DNA of 64,000 nucleotides from DATEPR01 sp036491115 (GCA_036491115.1 DASXCQ010000030.1:40609-104608), one strand, 5' to 3'. Shown: positions 23,578 through 31,810, counted from the stretch's first letter. Made by a program: numbers and translations. The notes: a model not told the origin generated them from the sequence alone.

Positions 23578-25680
23578 GTGGACCACTGTGTGGAGATGAA
23601 CGGCGACGCGCTGCGCGAACGGGCCGAGGAACTGCTGCGGAAGCTGGCAGGCGATGACGCGCGCCTGCGGCCCGACCAGTGGGAGGCGATCCGCGCGCTG
23701 GTCGTCGACCGGCGGCGGGCGTTGGTGGTGCAGCGCACCGGCTGGGGCAAGTCGGCGGTGTACTTCCTGGCCACCGCGCTGCTGCGGGAACAGGGCGTCG
23801 GGCCCACGCTGATCGTCTCGCCGCTGCTGGCGCTGATGCGCAACCAGGTGGCGGCAGCCGCGCGCGCCGGGGTGCACGCGGTCACCATCAACTCGGCCAA
23901 CGTCGACGAGTGGTCGGGCATCCAGGCCGACGTCACCGCGGGCGCTGTGGACGTGCTGCTGATCAGCCCGGAACGGCTGAACAATCCGGACTTCCGGGAC
24001 GCCGTGCTGCCCGCGCTGGCCGCCACCACGGGTTTGTTGGTGGTCGACGAGGCGCACTGCGTCTCCGACTGGGGTCACGACTTCCGCCCGGACTACCGGC
24101 GGTTGCGCACCCTGCTGGCCGACCTGCCCGACGGCGTCCCGGTGCTGGCCACCACGGCCACCGCCAACGACCGTGTCATCCGGGACGTCGCCGAGCAGCT
24201 GCGGGTCGGCGTCGGGTCGGACGCGCTGGTGCTGCGCGGCGCCCTGGACCGGGCGTCGCTGCGGCTGTCCGTGGTCCGCCTGCCCACCAACGAGACCCGG
24301 CTGGCCTGGCTCGCCGACCGCCTCGCCGAACTGCCCGGCTCCGGCATCGTCTACACGCTCACCGTGGCCGGCGCGGACGAGGTCGCCGCGTTCCTGCGCG
24401 ACCGCGGGTACGCCGTGGCGGCCTATTCCGGCCGGACCGACCCCACCGAGCGGGCCGAGGCCGAGCAGGACCTGCTGGCCAACCGGATCAAGGCCCTGGT
24501 CGCCACGTCCGCGCTGGGCATGGGTTTCGACAAGCCGGATCTCGGTTTCGTGGTGCACCTCGGCGCGCCCGCCTCGCCCATCGCCTACTACCAGCAGATC
24601 GGCCGCGCCGGGCGGGGCGTGGAGCGGGCCGACGTGGTGCTGCTGCCCGGCCGCGAGGACCGCGACATCTGGGACTACTTCGGGTCGCTGGCCTTCCCGC
24701 GTGAGTTCGTGGTGCGCCAGGTGCTGGACGCGCTGGCCGGTGCCGGGCGGGTGCTGTCCACGCCGGCGCTGGAGCCGATGGTGGAGTTGTCCCGCAACCG
24801 GCTGGAGATGGTGCTGAAGGTGCTCGACGTCGACGGTGCCGTGCGCCGGGTGCGCGGCGGCTGGGAGTCGACCGGGCAGGAGTGGACCTACGACGGCGAG
24901 CGGTACGAGCGGATCGCCACGGCCCGGTCCGCCGAGCAGCGGGCCATGCTGGAGTACCAGTCGACGGACGCCTGCCGCATGGAGTTCCTGTTGCGGCAGT
25001 TGGACGATCCGCACGCGGAACGCTGCGGCCGCTGCGACAACTGCACCGGCACGCGCTGGTCGGCCGAGGTCACCGAGCAGACCGCGTCGGCCGCGCGCGA
25101 ACGGTTGCGCCGGCCCGGCGTGGAGATCGCGCCGCGCAAGCTGTGGCCCACCGGCCTGGCCGCGCTGGACGTGCCGCTGTCCGGCAAGATCCCGCCGGCC
25201 GAGACCGCCGAGTCCGGCCGGGTGGTGGCCCGGTTGACCGACATCGGCTGGGGCATCCGCCTGCGCGAGCTGCTGTCCGGCCCGGACCAGGACGTGCCCG
25301 ACGACGTGTTCGACGCCTGCGTGCGGGTGCTGGCCTCGTGGGACTGGTCCACCCGCCCGACCGGCGTGGTCACGGTCGAGTCGAGCACCCACCCGCGCCT
25401 GGTGGCCAGCCTGGGTGCCCGGTTGGCGTCGGTGGGTCGGTTGGCACCCTTGGGTTCGGTGGGCTCCGGTGCCGGTTCCGGCGAGCGGTCGGTGAACAGC
25501 GCGCGGCGGGTGGCCCAGCTGTGGCCGTCGTTCGACAGTTCGGTGTCCGGAGTGGACGGTCCGGTGCTGCTGGTGGACGCCCTGGTCGACTCGGGCTGGA
25601 CTATGACCCTGGCCGCCCGGGCGGTGCGGTTGTCCGGCGCGTCGGGGGCACTGCCGTTCGCGCTGGCCAGCGCCGGATAA
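23578..25680 (+). CDS. RecQ-family DNA helicase fused to a phosphoribosyltransferase-like domain
   Basis: About 700 residues. Helicase motifs: LRPDQWEAIRALV, Walker A QRTGWGKSAVYF, LLVVDEAHCVSDWGHDFRP (Walker B DEAH plus RecQ-specific W), ATTATAN, and the motif VI region YYQQIGRAGRG. A zinc-binding segment follows (CRMEFLLRQLDDPHAERCGRCDNC). No HRDC domain is visible. Instead the last ~150 residues look like a type I phosphoribosyltransferase: VVTVESSTHPRLVASLGARL, a connecting NSARRVAQLW, and the PRPP loop PVLLVDALVDSGWTMTLAAR (near residue 665). GTG 23578 fits a TATCTC -10 with no ribosome site; ATG 23596 is an alternative. It may act in DNA repair or uptake, but the fusion's role is unknown. 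Confidence 0.88.
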   Translation: MDHCVEMNGDALRERAEELLRKLAGDDARLRPDQWEAIRALVVDRRRALVVQRTGWGKSAVYFLATALLREQGVGPTLIVSPLLALMRNQVAAAARAGVHAVTINSANVDEWSGIQADVTAGAVDVLLISPERLNNPDFRDAVLPALAATTGLLVVDEAHCVSDWGHDFRPDYRRLRTLLADLPDGVPVLATTATANDRVIRDVAEQLRVGVGSDALVLRGALDRASLRLSVVRLPTNETRLAWLADRLAELPGSGIVYTLTVAGADEVAAFLRDRGYAVAAYSGRTDPTERAEAEQDLLANRIKALVATSALGMGFDKPDLGFVVHLGAPASPIAYYQQIGRAGRGVERADVVLLPGREDRDIWDYFGSLAFPREFVVRQVLDALAGAGRVLSTPALEPMVELSRNRLEMVLKVLDVDGAVRRVRGGWESTGQEWTYDGERYERIATARSAEQRAMLEYQSTDACRMEFLLRQLDDPHAERCGRCDNCTGTRWSAEVTEQTASAARERLRRPGVEIAPRKLWPTGLAALDVPLSGKIPPAETAESGRVVARLTDIGWGIRLRELLSGPDQDVPDDVFDACVRVLASWDWSTRPTGVVTVESSTHPRLVASLGARLASVGRLAPLGSVGSGAGSGERSVNSARRVAQLWPSFDSSVSGVDGPVLLVDALVDSGWTMTLAARAVRLSGASGALPFALASAG

Positions 25681-25683
25681 CCA

Positions 25684-26451
25684 GTGGACAGGCCGGTGAT
25701 CCTGGGAGTCATGCGGCAGGACGAGATCTGGGACCGGGAGACGGCGGAGCGCTACGACACGCCGGGGACCGGCATGTTCGCGGCGGAGGTGCTCGGCCCC
25801 ACGGTCGACCGCCTGGCCGAACTGGCCGCCGGCGGCCGGGCGCTGGAGTTCGCCATCGGCACCGGCCGGGTGGCCATCCCGCTGACCGAGCGCGGCGTCC
25901 CGGTCACCGGCATCGAACTGTCCGACGCGATGCTGAACCGCCTGCGCGCCAAGGCGGACGAGGCCACGCTGCCGGTCGTCCAGGGCGACATGGCCACCAC
26001 CACCGCCCCCGGCCGCTACGCCCTCGTCTACCTCGTCTTCAACACGATCGGCAACCTGCTCACCCAGGACGAACAGGTCGAGTGCTTCCAGAATGCGGCC
26101 CGCCATCTCGACCCCGGCGGCCGGTTCGTCGTCGAACTCGGAGTGCCGGACCTGCGCGTGCTGCCGCCAGGCCAACCGGGCATCCTGTTCGCCGCGCGCC
26201 CCGGCTACGTCGGCCTGGACACCTACGACCCGCTGCACCAGCACCTGGAGTCGCTGCACTTCGAGTACACCGACGGCAGCCGTCAGGCATACGTGACCCG
26301 CAGCCCGCACCGGTACATCTGGCCATCCGAAATGGACCTGATGGCCCGCATCGCCGGCTTCACCCTGGAAAGCCGCCACGCCGACTGGTCCGGTGCGGAG
26401 TTCACCGCGGAATCCCGCTCGCACGTCTCCGTGTACCGCCTACCGGGTTGA
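25684..26451 (+). CDS. Class I SAM-dependent methyltransferase
   Basis: 255 residues from GTG 25684 (an ATG at 25711 starts MRQDEIWDRETAERYDTPG, possibly the true start). Motif I is RALEFAIGTGRVAIPLTERG, with the acidic residue of the next strand in VTGIELSDAMLNRLRAK; motif II is YALVYLVFNTIGNLL; a post-motif HLDPGGRFVVELGVP follows. The C-terminal half resembles the cyclopropane/Trans-aconitate-type methyltransferases of actinomycetes. Substrate unknown. It starts 3 nt after the helicase stop, so the two share a transcript. Confidence 0.82.
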   Translation: MDRPVILGVMRQDEIWDRETAERYDTPGTGMFAAEVLGPTVDRLAELAAGGRALEFAIGTGRVAIPLTERGVPVTGIELSDAMLNRLRAKADEATLPVVQGDMATTTAPGRYALVYLVFNTIGNLLTQDEQVECFQNAARHLDPGGRFVVELGVPDLRVLPPGQPGILFAARPGYVGLDTYDPLHQHLESLHFEYTDGSRQAYVTRSPHRYIWPSEMDLMARIAGFTLESRHADWSGAEFTAESRSHVSVYRLPG

Positions 26452-26567
26452 CGGCGTCGCCCGACACCCTGGCCGGATGGCCGCCGCCGGCCGCACTCCA
26501 TGCTCGCGGGTTGAGGTCGAGCGCCGTTGATGTGCGCGGTCTCTCGGCGGCTGTCGACCGGGATACG

Positions 26568-27860
26568 TCAGCTGTCGCGCAGCGGTTCCAGGGCTTGACG
26601 CATCGGCACGAACTTGGCGGCTGCTTCGGCCACCTCGTTGTCGGGGTCGGAGTCGGCCATGATGCCGCCGCCGGCGAACAGGCGCACCGAGTTGCCGTCG
26701 ACTTCGCCGCAGCGCAGCGCGATGCCGAACTCGCCGTCACCGCTGCTGTCGACCCATCCGACCGGACCGGTGTAGCGGCCGCGGTCCATGCCCTCCAACT
26801 CGGCGATCAGCGCGACGGCCGCGTCCTTCGGCGTGCCACCGATGGCCGCCGTGGGATGAGCCGCCCCGGTCAGGGTGAGCAGCGAGACGTCGTCGGTGAG
26901 CACGCCCTCGATGTCCGTGGCCAGGTGCACCACGTTGGGCAGCACCAGGATCTCCGGGTCGACCGGCGCGGTCAGCTCGGCGCAGTACGGCCGCAGCGTG
27001 GCCAGCAGTGATTCGACGGCGTAGCGGTGTTCTTCCTGGTTCTTCGCCGAGCCGAGCAGCCGCTCGGCCAGCGCGTCGGCGTCGACGCCCTCGGTCGGCC
27101 ACATCGTGCCGGCCAGTACCCGCGCGGCCACGGTGTCGCCACGGCGGCTCAACAACAGTTCGGGCGTGGCACCGATCAGGCGGTCCACCGAGAACACGTA
27201 GCAGTTGGGATACCGGTCAGCCAGGCCGTTCAACACATAACGGGCGTCGATCGGGCCGTCGCCGTCCGGCACGGTCGCGACGATGTCGTGGGACAGCACG
27301 ACCTTGGCCAGGTCGGTGGACCGCAGTCGCAGCACCGCCCTGGCGACCGCGTCGCGATAGCCGGCGGCGGAGGACTGGCCGCCGGTGTAGCTGATCGAAC
27401 TGGGTGTCCGGATCGGCCGGACCGGCTGGACGGCCGCCGGCGCGCTCCCGATCTCCGTGATCCATGTCACACCGCCCCGGCGGCCGACGACAACCTCCGG
27501 GACCACGAGGACCGAGTCGCCGGGGTCGTCGGCGAACGCCATGCTCACGAACGCCACCAGGCCACTGCCCGGCAGACCGACCTCGTCGGCCACGTCCACA
27601 CCCTCGGTGAACGACCGCCACCAGTCCGCTGCCTGCGCGAACCGGTCCGGACCGGACGGCTCGAACCGGGCCGCCTCGCCCCAGCCCACGATGCCCTCGC
27701 CCTGCCGCACCCAGGTCAGCGTGTCGTCCGGGCCGGGCAACAGTGCCAGCAGGTCAGCCGTGGTGTCGACGACCCTGCTGTGGACGCGGAGCCCATCGGC
27801 CGCGGGCGCCCAGGTCGTGGTCCGCCGCCGGCGCGGGTACTGCGAGGAAACGATCGTCAC
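26568..27860 (-). CDS. menF: Isochorismate synthase
   Basis: Isomerises chorismate to isochorismate, first step of menaquinone synthesis (or siderophore synthesis if used as EntC). 430 residues with the chorismate-binding fold: SSISYTGGQSSAAGYRDAVA, KVVLSHDIVA, FSVDRLIGATPELLL, AGTMWPTEG, KNQEEHRYAVESLL, then GAAHPTAAIGGTPKDAA, and the catalytic part RGRYTGPVGWVDSSGDGEF. Because menD, B, E, A, G and J are all near and no siderophore synthase is, I call it menF. GTG 27860 is the start, one base after the predicted transcript start. Confidence 0.92.
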   Translation of the reverse strand: MTIVSSQYPRRRRTTTWAPAADGLRVHSRVVDTTADLLALLPGPDDTLTWVRQGEGIVGWGEAARFEPSGPDRFAQAADWWRSFTEGVDVADEVGLPGSGLVAFVSMAFADDPGDSVLVVPEVVVGRRGGVTWITEIGSAPAAVQPVRPIRTPSSISYTGGQSSAAGYRDAVARAVLRLRSTDLAKVVLSHDIVATVPDGDGPIDARYVLNGLADRYPNCYVFSVDRLIGATPELLLSRRGDTVAARVLAGTMWPTEGVDADALAERLLGSAKNQEEHRYAVESLLATLRPYCAELTAPVDPEILVLPNVVHLATDIEGVLTDDVSLLTLTGAAHPTAAIGGTPKDAAVALIAELEGMDRGRYTGPVGWVDSSGDGEFGIALRCGEVDGNSVRLFAGGGIMADSDPDNEVAEAAAKFVPMRQALEPLRDS

Positions 27861-27867
27861 GCATCCG

Positions 27868-27873
27868 AGCGTA
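27868..27873 (-). promoter_or_regulatory. -10 element for a leaderless menF transcript
   Basis: Minus-strand TACGCT (27873 to 27868) places the start of transcription at about 27861, next to the GTG start codon at 27860. No ribosome site. Confidence 0.5.
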
Positions 27874-27984
27874 CGAATGCCGCGCGATCAGTGCGCTGAG
27901 AGGTTGGCCGCACCCGATCTCGGGAACCGCCCGACGGCGTGGGATACGTCACGGGTGCCATCCGAACGGGTGAGCGGCGAACCC

Positions 27985-27990
27985 TAGACT
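27985..27990 (+). promoter_or_regulatory. -10 element for a (nearly) leaderless DUF3592 transcript
   Basis: TAGACT at 27985-27990 predicts a transcript start at 27997, 2 nt before the ATG. There is no ribosome site between them. Confidence 0.5.
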
Positions 27991-27998
27991 CGCCTGCC

Positions 27999-28532
27999 AT
28001 GGTTGCTGACGTGGTGCTTGCGGGACCGGACGGTCTCGACGACGCGGCACCCCGTCCGGCTGATGGCGCCGACCAGGCGCGGGAACCGGTGCGGCTGCCC
28101 TCCGGGCGACGTGGCAGGCGGATCGCCGCCGGCACGCTGCTCGCGTTGGGCTGCCTGGTGACCGTCCTGAGCCTGCTGGTGCTGGTCGGCTCGTGGCTGG
28201 ACGACGCGCAGATAGACGGGCACGAGGGCCGGGCGGTCGCGGACGTGCTGTCCGTCTCGGTGGGGCGTACCGCTGTGCGGTTCGTCACCCCCGACGGCAC
28301 CGTGGTGATTCCCAGCACAGGCGTGCTCTACCCGGGCGGTCTGGCCGCCGGTGAGCGGGTCCGCGTGGAGTACGACACGAACAACACCGAACTGGTCCGG
28401 GTCGCCGGGCGGGACTACCGGCTGGCGCTGCTGCCGGCGGGCACGTCGATCGCGATCTGCTGGGCGATCGTCGGCCCGCTGGTGTGGTGGCTGCGGCGCA
28501 GGGCTAACGGGCAGCGCCCGTCCACCACCTGA
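27999..28532 (+). CDS. DUF3592-type two-helix membrane protein
   Basis: 177 residues from ATG 27999. A polar, acidic-to-basic N-terminus (about 50 residues) is followed by helix 1 (AAGTLLALGCLVTVLSLLVLVG), an extracytoplasmic beta-rich domain (GRAVADVLSVSVGRTAVRFV, then VRVEYDTNNTELVRVAGRDY) and helix 2 (AGTSIAICWAIVGPLVWWL). This matches the DUF3592 layout, in which the middle domain carries a typical G-x-A-x-V start. Function unknown. Its last 29 nt overlap the convergent inositol-monophosphatase gene. Confidence 0.72.
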   Translation: MVADVVLAGPDGLDDAAPRPADGADQAREPVRLPSGRRGRRIAAGTLLALGCLVTVLSLLVLVGSWLDDAQIDGHEGRAVADVLSVSVGRTAVRFVTPDGTVVIPSTGVLYPGGLAAGERVRVEYDTNNTELVRVAGRDYRLALLPAGTSIAICWAIVGPLVWWLRRRANGQRPSTT

Positions 28533-29334
28533 GCACCTCGTCGGCCACGCCGGGCGCGGCCACCAGCAGACCGTCACCGGGCAGTGGCGCGTCCACGCCG
28601 TGCCGGTCCAGCACCACGGCACCCGACTCGATGGCCAGCGCCATCCCGCCCGCCACGTCCCACTCGTGCACGCTGTGCAGCACCGCCGCGGCCACGTGCC
28701 CGAGCGCCACCTGCACGACGGCCAACGCCGCCGAACCCAGGATCCGCACCCCGGCATGGGCGGCGGCGGCCCGCGCGATGAACTCCGGCATGCCCGGCCA
28801 CGGTTCACCCGTGGTCAGTTCGGTGCACACGATCGCGCCGGCCACGCTGTCCCGTTCCGGCAGCGTCACGGGAGTGCCGTTGGCCCGCGCGCCACGACCG
28901 CGGGCGGCGGCGTAGATCTGCCCCCGGTACGGGTCGGCGACCACGCCCACCACGGGCCCGTCCACGTCCACCAGCGCCAGGCTGTAGGCGCACCACGGCA
29001 CGCCGGCCACGTAGTTCGCGGTGCCGTCCACCGGGTCGACGACCCAGCGGTACTCCGATTCCGCGGCGCCGACGTCCGCGCCGAACTCCTCGCCCACCAC
29101 GGGCACACCGGGGAACTCGGCGGTCAGCACCCGGCGGGTGTGCCGTTCCAGGGTTCGGTCGGTGTCGGTCACCCAGTCGAAGGGCGACTCCTTGGCCGTG
29201 GGCTTGGCGCCTCGCCCGGCGGTCGCGGTGATCACGTCCGTCGCGTCGTTGGCCAGCCGGCCGGCGACCTCGAGCGCGTGCGAGATGAGCCCGGGCGCGA
29301 CCGGTCGCGCACGGCGCGAGGACGAGACCTTCAT
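28504..29334 (-). CDS. Inositol monophosphatase family protein
   Basis: 276 residues. Mg-dependent phosphatase motifs: PFDWVTDTDRTLERHTRRVL, VVGEEFGADVG (Glu of metal site 1), the signature WVVDPVDGTANYVAGVPWCAY (metal site DxxDG), and the C-terminal VHEWDVAGGMALAIESGAV. The family hydrolyses inositol phosphate, 3'-phosphoadenosine phosphate, fructose bisphosphate or histidinol phosphate; in actinobacteria such proteins are often histidinol-phosphate phosphatase-like or SuhB-like. No neighbour narrows this. ATG 29334; the divergent partner menG starts 131 nt away. Confidence 0.87.
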   Translation of the reverse strand: MKVSSSRRARPVAPGLISHALEVAGRLANDATDVITATAGRGAKPTAKESPFDWVTDTDRTLERHTRRVLTAEFPGVPVVGEEFGADVGAAESEYRWVVDPVDGTANYVAGVPWCAYSLALVDVDGPVVGVVADPYRGQIYAAARGRGARANGTPVTLPERDSVAGAIVCTELTTGEPWPGMPEFIARAAAAHAGVRILGSAALAVVQVALGHVAAAVLHSVHEWDVAGGMALAIESGAVVLDRHGVDAPLPGDGLLVAAPGVADEVLRWWTGAAR

Positions 29335-29453
29335 GCTGACTTAGCGTGAAGGCGCCGAGTGTCCGCGACACGTCGGCCAGATGACGTAACGACGATCACC
29401 AGGCCACGTCTTGTCCGCCAGGGTAGTGACGCAGCGTCGCCGGCGGGGCCACA

Positions 29454-29459
29454 TATGCT
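29454..29459 (+). promoter_or_regulatory. -10 element for a leaderless menG transcript
   Basis: TATGCT at 29454-29459 predicts a transcript start at 29466, exactly the first base of the menG GTG. No ribosome site lies upstream. Confidence 0.6.
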
Positions 29460-29465
29460 CGCGCC

Positions 29466-30158
29466 GTGTCCCGCGCCCACCTGGACAAGGATCCGCACGA
29501 GGTCGCCGCGATGTTCGACGGCGTCGCGGAGCACTACGACCGGACCAACTCGGTCACCAGCCTCGGGCTGGACAAACACTGGCGGGCCGTGACCCGCCGG
29601 TGCCTGGACCCCAGGCCCGGACAGCGCGTGCTGGACGTCGCCGCGGGCACCGCCGTGTCCACGGTCGCACTGGCCGAGTCCGGCGCGTGGTGCGTGGCCG
29701 CCGACTTCTCGCTGGGCATGCTGCGCCGCGGCTGGGCCCGGCAGGTGCCGAAGGTGGCCGCGGACGCGCTGCACCTGCCGTTCGCCACCGGCGCCTTCGA
29801 CTCGGTGACCGTGTCGTTCGGCCTGCGCAACATGAACGACACCGTGGCCGCGTTGGCCGAGTTGCGCCGGGTCACCCGGCCCGGCGGGCGGCTGGTGGTG
29901 TGCGAGTTCTCCAGCCCGGTGTTCGGGCCGTTCCGGTTCGTCTACCTGAACTACCTGATGCGGGCGCTGCCGGCGATCGCGACGCGGGTGTCGTCCAACC
30001 CGGCCGCGTACCGGTACCTGGCCGAGTCGATCCGGGCGTGGCCCGACCAGCATGCGTTGGCCAGGTTGGTGGCGCAGGCTGGGTGGGTGGACGTCGAGTG
30101 GACGAACCTGACCGGGGGCATCGTCGCGCTGCACCGGGCGGTGAATCCGGTCGAATAG
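29466..30158 (+). CDS. menG: Demethylmenaquinone methyltransferase
   Basis: SAM-dependent methylation of demethylmenaquinone to menaquinone (UbiE/MenG family). 230 residues. MFDGVAEHYDRTNSVTSLG is the family signature, followed by motif I VLDVAAGTAVSTVALAESG, VAADFSLGMLRRGW, DALHLPFATGAFDSVTVSFG (a clear signature 1 region) and FGLRNMNDTVAALAELRRV; the C-terminus has LTGGIVALHRA. Starts with GTG 29466 directly at the predicted transcript start. menJ follows 34 nt downstream with its own possible -10 (TAGACT, 30156-30161) overlapping this stop codon. Confidence 0.94.
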   Translation: MSRAHLDKDPHEVAAMFDGVAEHYDRTNSVTSLGLDKHWRAVTRRCLDPRPGQRVLDVAAGTAVSTVALAESGAWCVAADFSLGMLRRGWARQVPKVAADALHLPFATGAFDSVTVSFGLRNMNDTVAALAELRRVTRPGGRLVVCEFSSPVFGPFRFVYLNYLMRALPAIATRVSSNPAAYRYLAESIRAWPDQHALARLVAQAGWVDVEWTNLTGGIVALHRAVNPVE

Positions 30159-30192
30159 ACTCGAGCGAACCCCACCGCGATCAAGGAGCCAC

Positions 30193-31488
30193 ATGAGCAC
30201 GCCCAGTCGCCGCAGCGTGGACGAGGACGCCGAGGTCATCGTGGTCGGTGCCGGCCCTGCCGGGTCGACGGCCGCGAACTACCTGGCGCGCAGCGGACTG
30301 GACGTGCTGCTGCTGGAGAAGAGCACCTTCCCCCGGGAGAAGGTCTGCGGCGACGGCCTGACCCCGCGCGGTGTGAAGCAGCTCATCGACCTGGGCGTGG
30401 ACACCCGCGAGGAGGCGGGCTGGCTGCACAACCGCGGCCTGCGCGTGGTCACCGCCCACCACAACATGGAACTGCCCTGGCCGGACCTGGCCGGCTACCC
30501 GCCCTACGGCGTCGTCCGCCCCAGGTCCGACCTGGACGAACTGCTGGCCCGCAGCGCCCAGCGGGCCGGCGCCCGGCTGCTGGAGCAGACCAACGTCACC
30601 GGTGCCGTCACCGACGAGCGGACCGGCCGGGTGATCGGCGTGCGGGCCAAGGCAGGTCCGGACAAGGTGTCGGTGACCTACCGGGCGCCGCTGGTGCTGG
30701 CCTGCGACGGCGTGTCCGCGCGGCTGGCCGTGTCGGTCGGCATCGAGAAGCGTGACAACCGCCCGATCGGTGTCGCGGTGCGCCGGTACTACGCCAGCCC
30801 GAGGACCAAGGACGACTACCTGGAGTCCCACCTGGAGCTGTGGGACCGCTCCGACCCGGCCCAGCCGCGCCTGCTGCCCGGCTACGGCTGGATCTTCGGC
30901 ATGGGCGACGGCACGGTGAACGTGGGCCTGGGCATCCTGTCCACGTCCGGCGCGTTCGGCTCGACCGACTACCGCGCCCTGATGAAGGCGTGGCTGGGCG
31001 GCCTGCCCGAGGACTGGGGTCTGACCGAGGACAACGCCACCGGCAAGATCGGCGGCGCCGCCCTGCCGATGGGCTTTTCCCGCACCCCGCACTACCGCGA
31101 CGGCCTGCTGCTGGTCGGTGACGCGGGCGGCATGGTCAACCCGTTCAACGGCGAGGGCATCGGTTTCGCCATGGAGACGGCGAAGATCGCGGCCGAGCAC
31201 GTGGTCCAGGCGCTGGCCCGGTCGACCGGGCCGTCGAGGGAGCGGGCGCTGGCCGGCTACCCGGTGGCGATCCGGCAGACGCTGGGCGGCTACTACCGGC
31301 TGGGCACGGTGTTCAGCAGGCTGATCGGCAACCCGAAGGTGATGCGGGCGCTGACCCAGCACGGCATGCCCAGGGAGCGCCTGATGCGCCTGGCACTGAA
31401 GCTGATGGCCGGCCTGTACGACGTGCGCGACGGCGACATCGCCGACCGCGTGATCACCACGGCCGCGCGGCTGACCCCCAGCGCCTGA
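30193..31488 (+). CDS. menJ: Menaquinone reductase / geranylgeranyl reductase family flavoprotein
   Basis: 431 residues. FAD-dependent: the N-terminal dinucleotide loop is EVIVVGAGPAGSTAANYLARSG; the GGR-family pieces are FPREKVCGDGLTPRGVKQL, GVVRPRSDLDELLARSA, PLVLACDGVSARLA and the second FAD motif LLVGDAGGMVNPFNGEGIGF. Mycobacterial MenJ saturates one isoprene unit of the menaquinone tail; the assignment here rests on similarity and position after menG. Good ribosome site AAGGAG at 30183-30188. Inner-face peripheral membrane protein in known cases. Confidence 0.9.
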   Translation: MSTPSRRSVDEDAEVIVVGAGPAGSTAANYLARSGLDVLLLEKSTFPREKVCGDGLTPRGVKQLIDLGVDTREEAGWLHNRGLRVVTAHHNMELPWPDLAGYPPYGVVRPRSDLDELLARSAQRAGARLLEQTNVTGAVTDERTGRVIGVRAKAGPDKVSVTYRAPLVLACDGVSARLAVSVGIEKRDNRPIGVAVRRYYASPRTKDDYLESHLELWDRSDPAQPRLLPGYGWIFGMGDGTVNVGLGILSTSGAFGSTDYRALMKAWLGGLPEDWGLTEDNATGKIGGAALPMGFSRTPHYRDGLLLVGDAGGMVNPFNGEGIGFAMETAKIAAEHVVQALARSTGPSRERALAGYPVAIRQTLGGYYRLGTVFSRLIGNPKVMRALTQHGMPRERLMRLALKLMAGLYDVRDGDIADRVITTAARLTPSA

Positions 31489-31750
31489 GCCATGGTGTCC
31501 GCTTTACCGGGCGCGCCCCGTCCAGATCCGCTGACCGGTCTGCCCCGCCCGCCCGGTCCGGTCCTGGTTGTCGAACCGGCCGCGTTCCTGACCGCGGTCC
31601 GTTCCGGACGCTGTGCCGTCCGGCCCGTGGTTGGCCTGGTCAGAGCGTGACCGATCAAGCAGCCCTGACCACGGCGAGTGGTGTCGGTCACAACGATCCA
31701 GAAGAATCTGGCGCGTTCCGGTAACGCACGTCCTAGACTGGGGCTGCGCC

Positions 31751-31768
31751 TTGTGAAGAAGTTCACAA
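31751..31768. promoter_or_regulatory. Rex operator 1 of nuo
   Basis: TTGTGAAGAAGTTCACAA, a strong match to the ROP consensus TTGTGAA-N4-TTCACAA. Confidence 0.88.
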
Positions 31769-31782
31769 CAGTCCGCGGTCGC

Positions 31783-31800
31783 TTGTGAACGTTTTCACAA
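31783..31800. promoter_or_regulatory. Rex operator 2 of nuo
   Basis: TTGTGAACGTTTTCACAA, with the full inverted half-sites TTGTGAA and TTCACAA; flanking C and G extend the symmetry to 20 bp. Confidence 0.9.
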
Positions 31801-31810
31801 GCTCCTGGCT

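Noticed and set aside
23458..26424. Upstream extension of the hemL frame on the minus strand
   Set aside because: It is antisense to the helicase and methyltransferase genes and lacks any domain; HemL homologs start near the GTG at 23457.
26452..26567. GGCCGG/CCGGCC hairpin between the methyltransferase and menF as terminator
   Set aside because: The stem is only six base pairs in very GC-rich sequence and could be chance.
31687..31694. Third Rex half-site (GGTCACAA) upstream of nuoA
   Set aside because: Only one half matches; no TTGTG at the correct distance.
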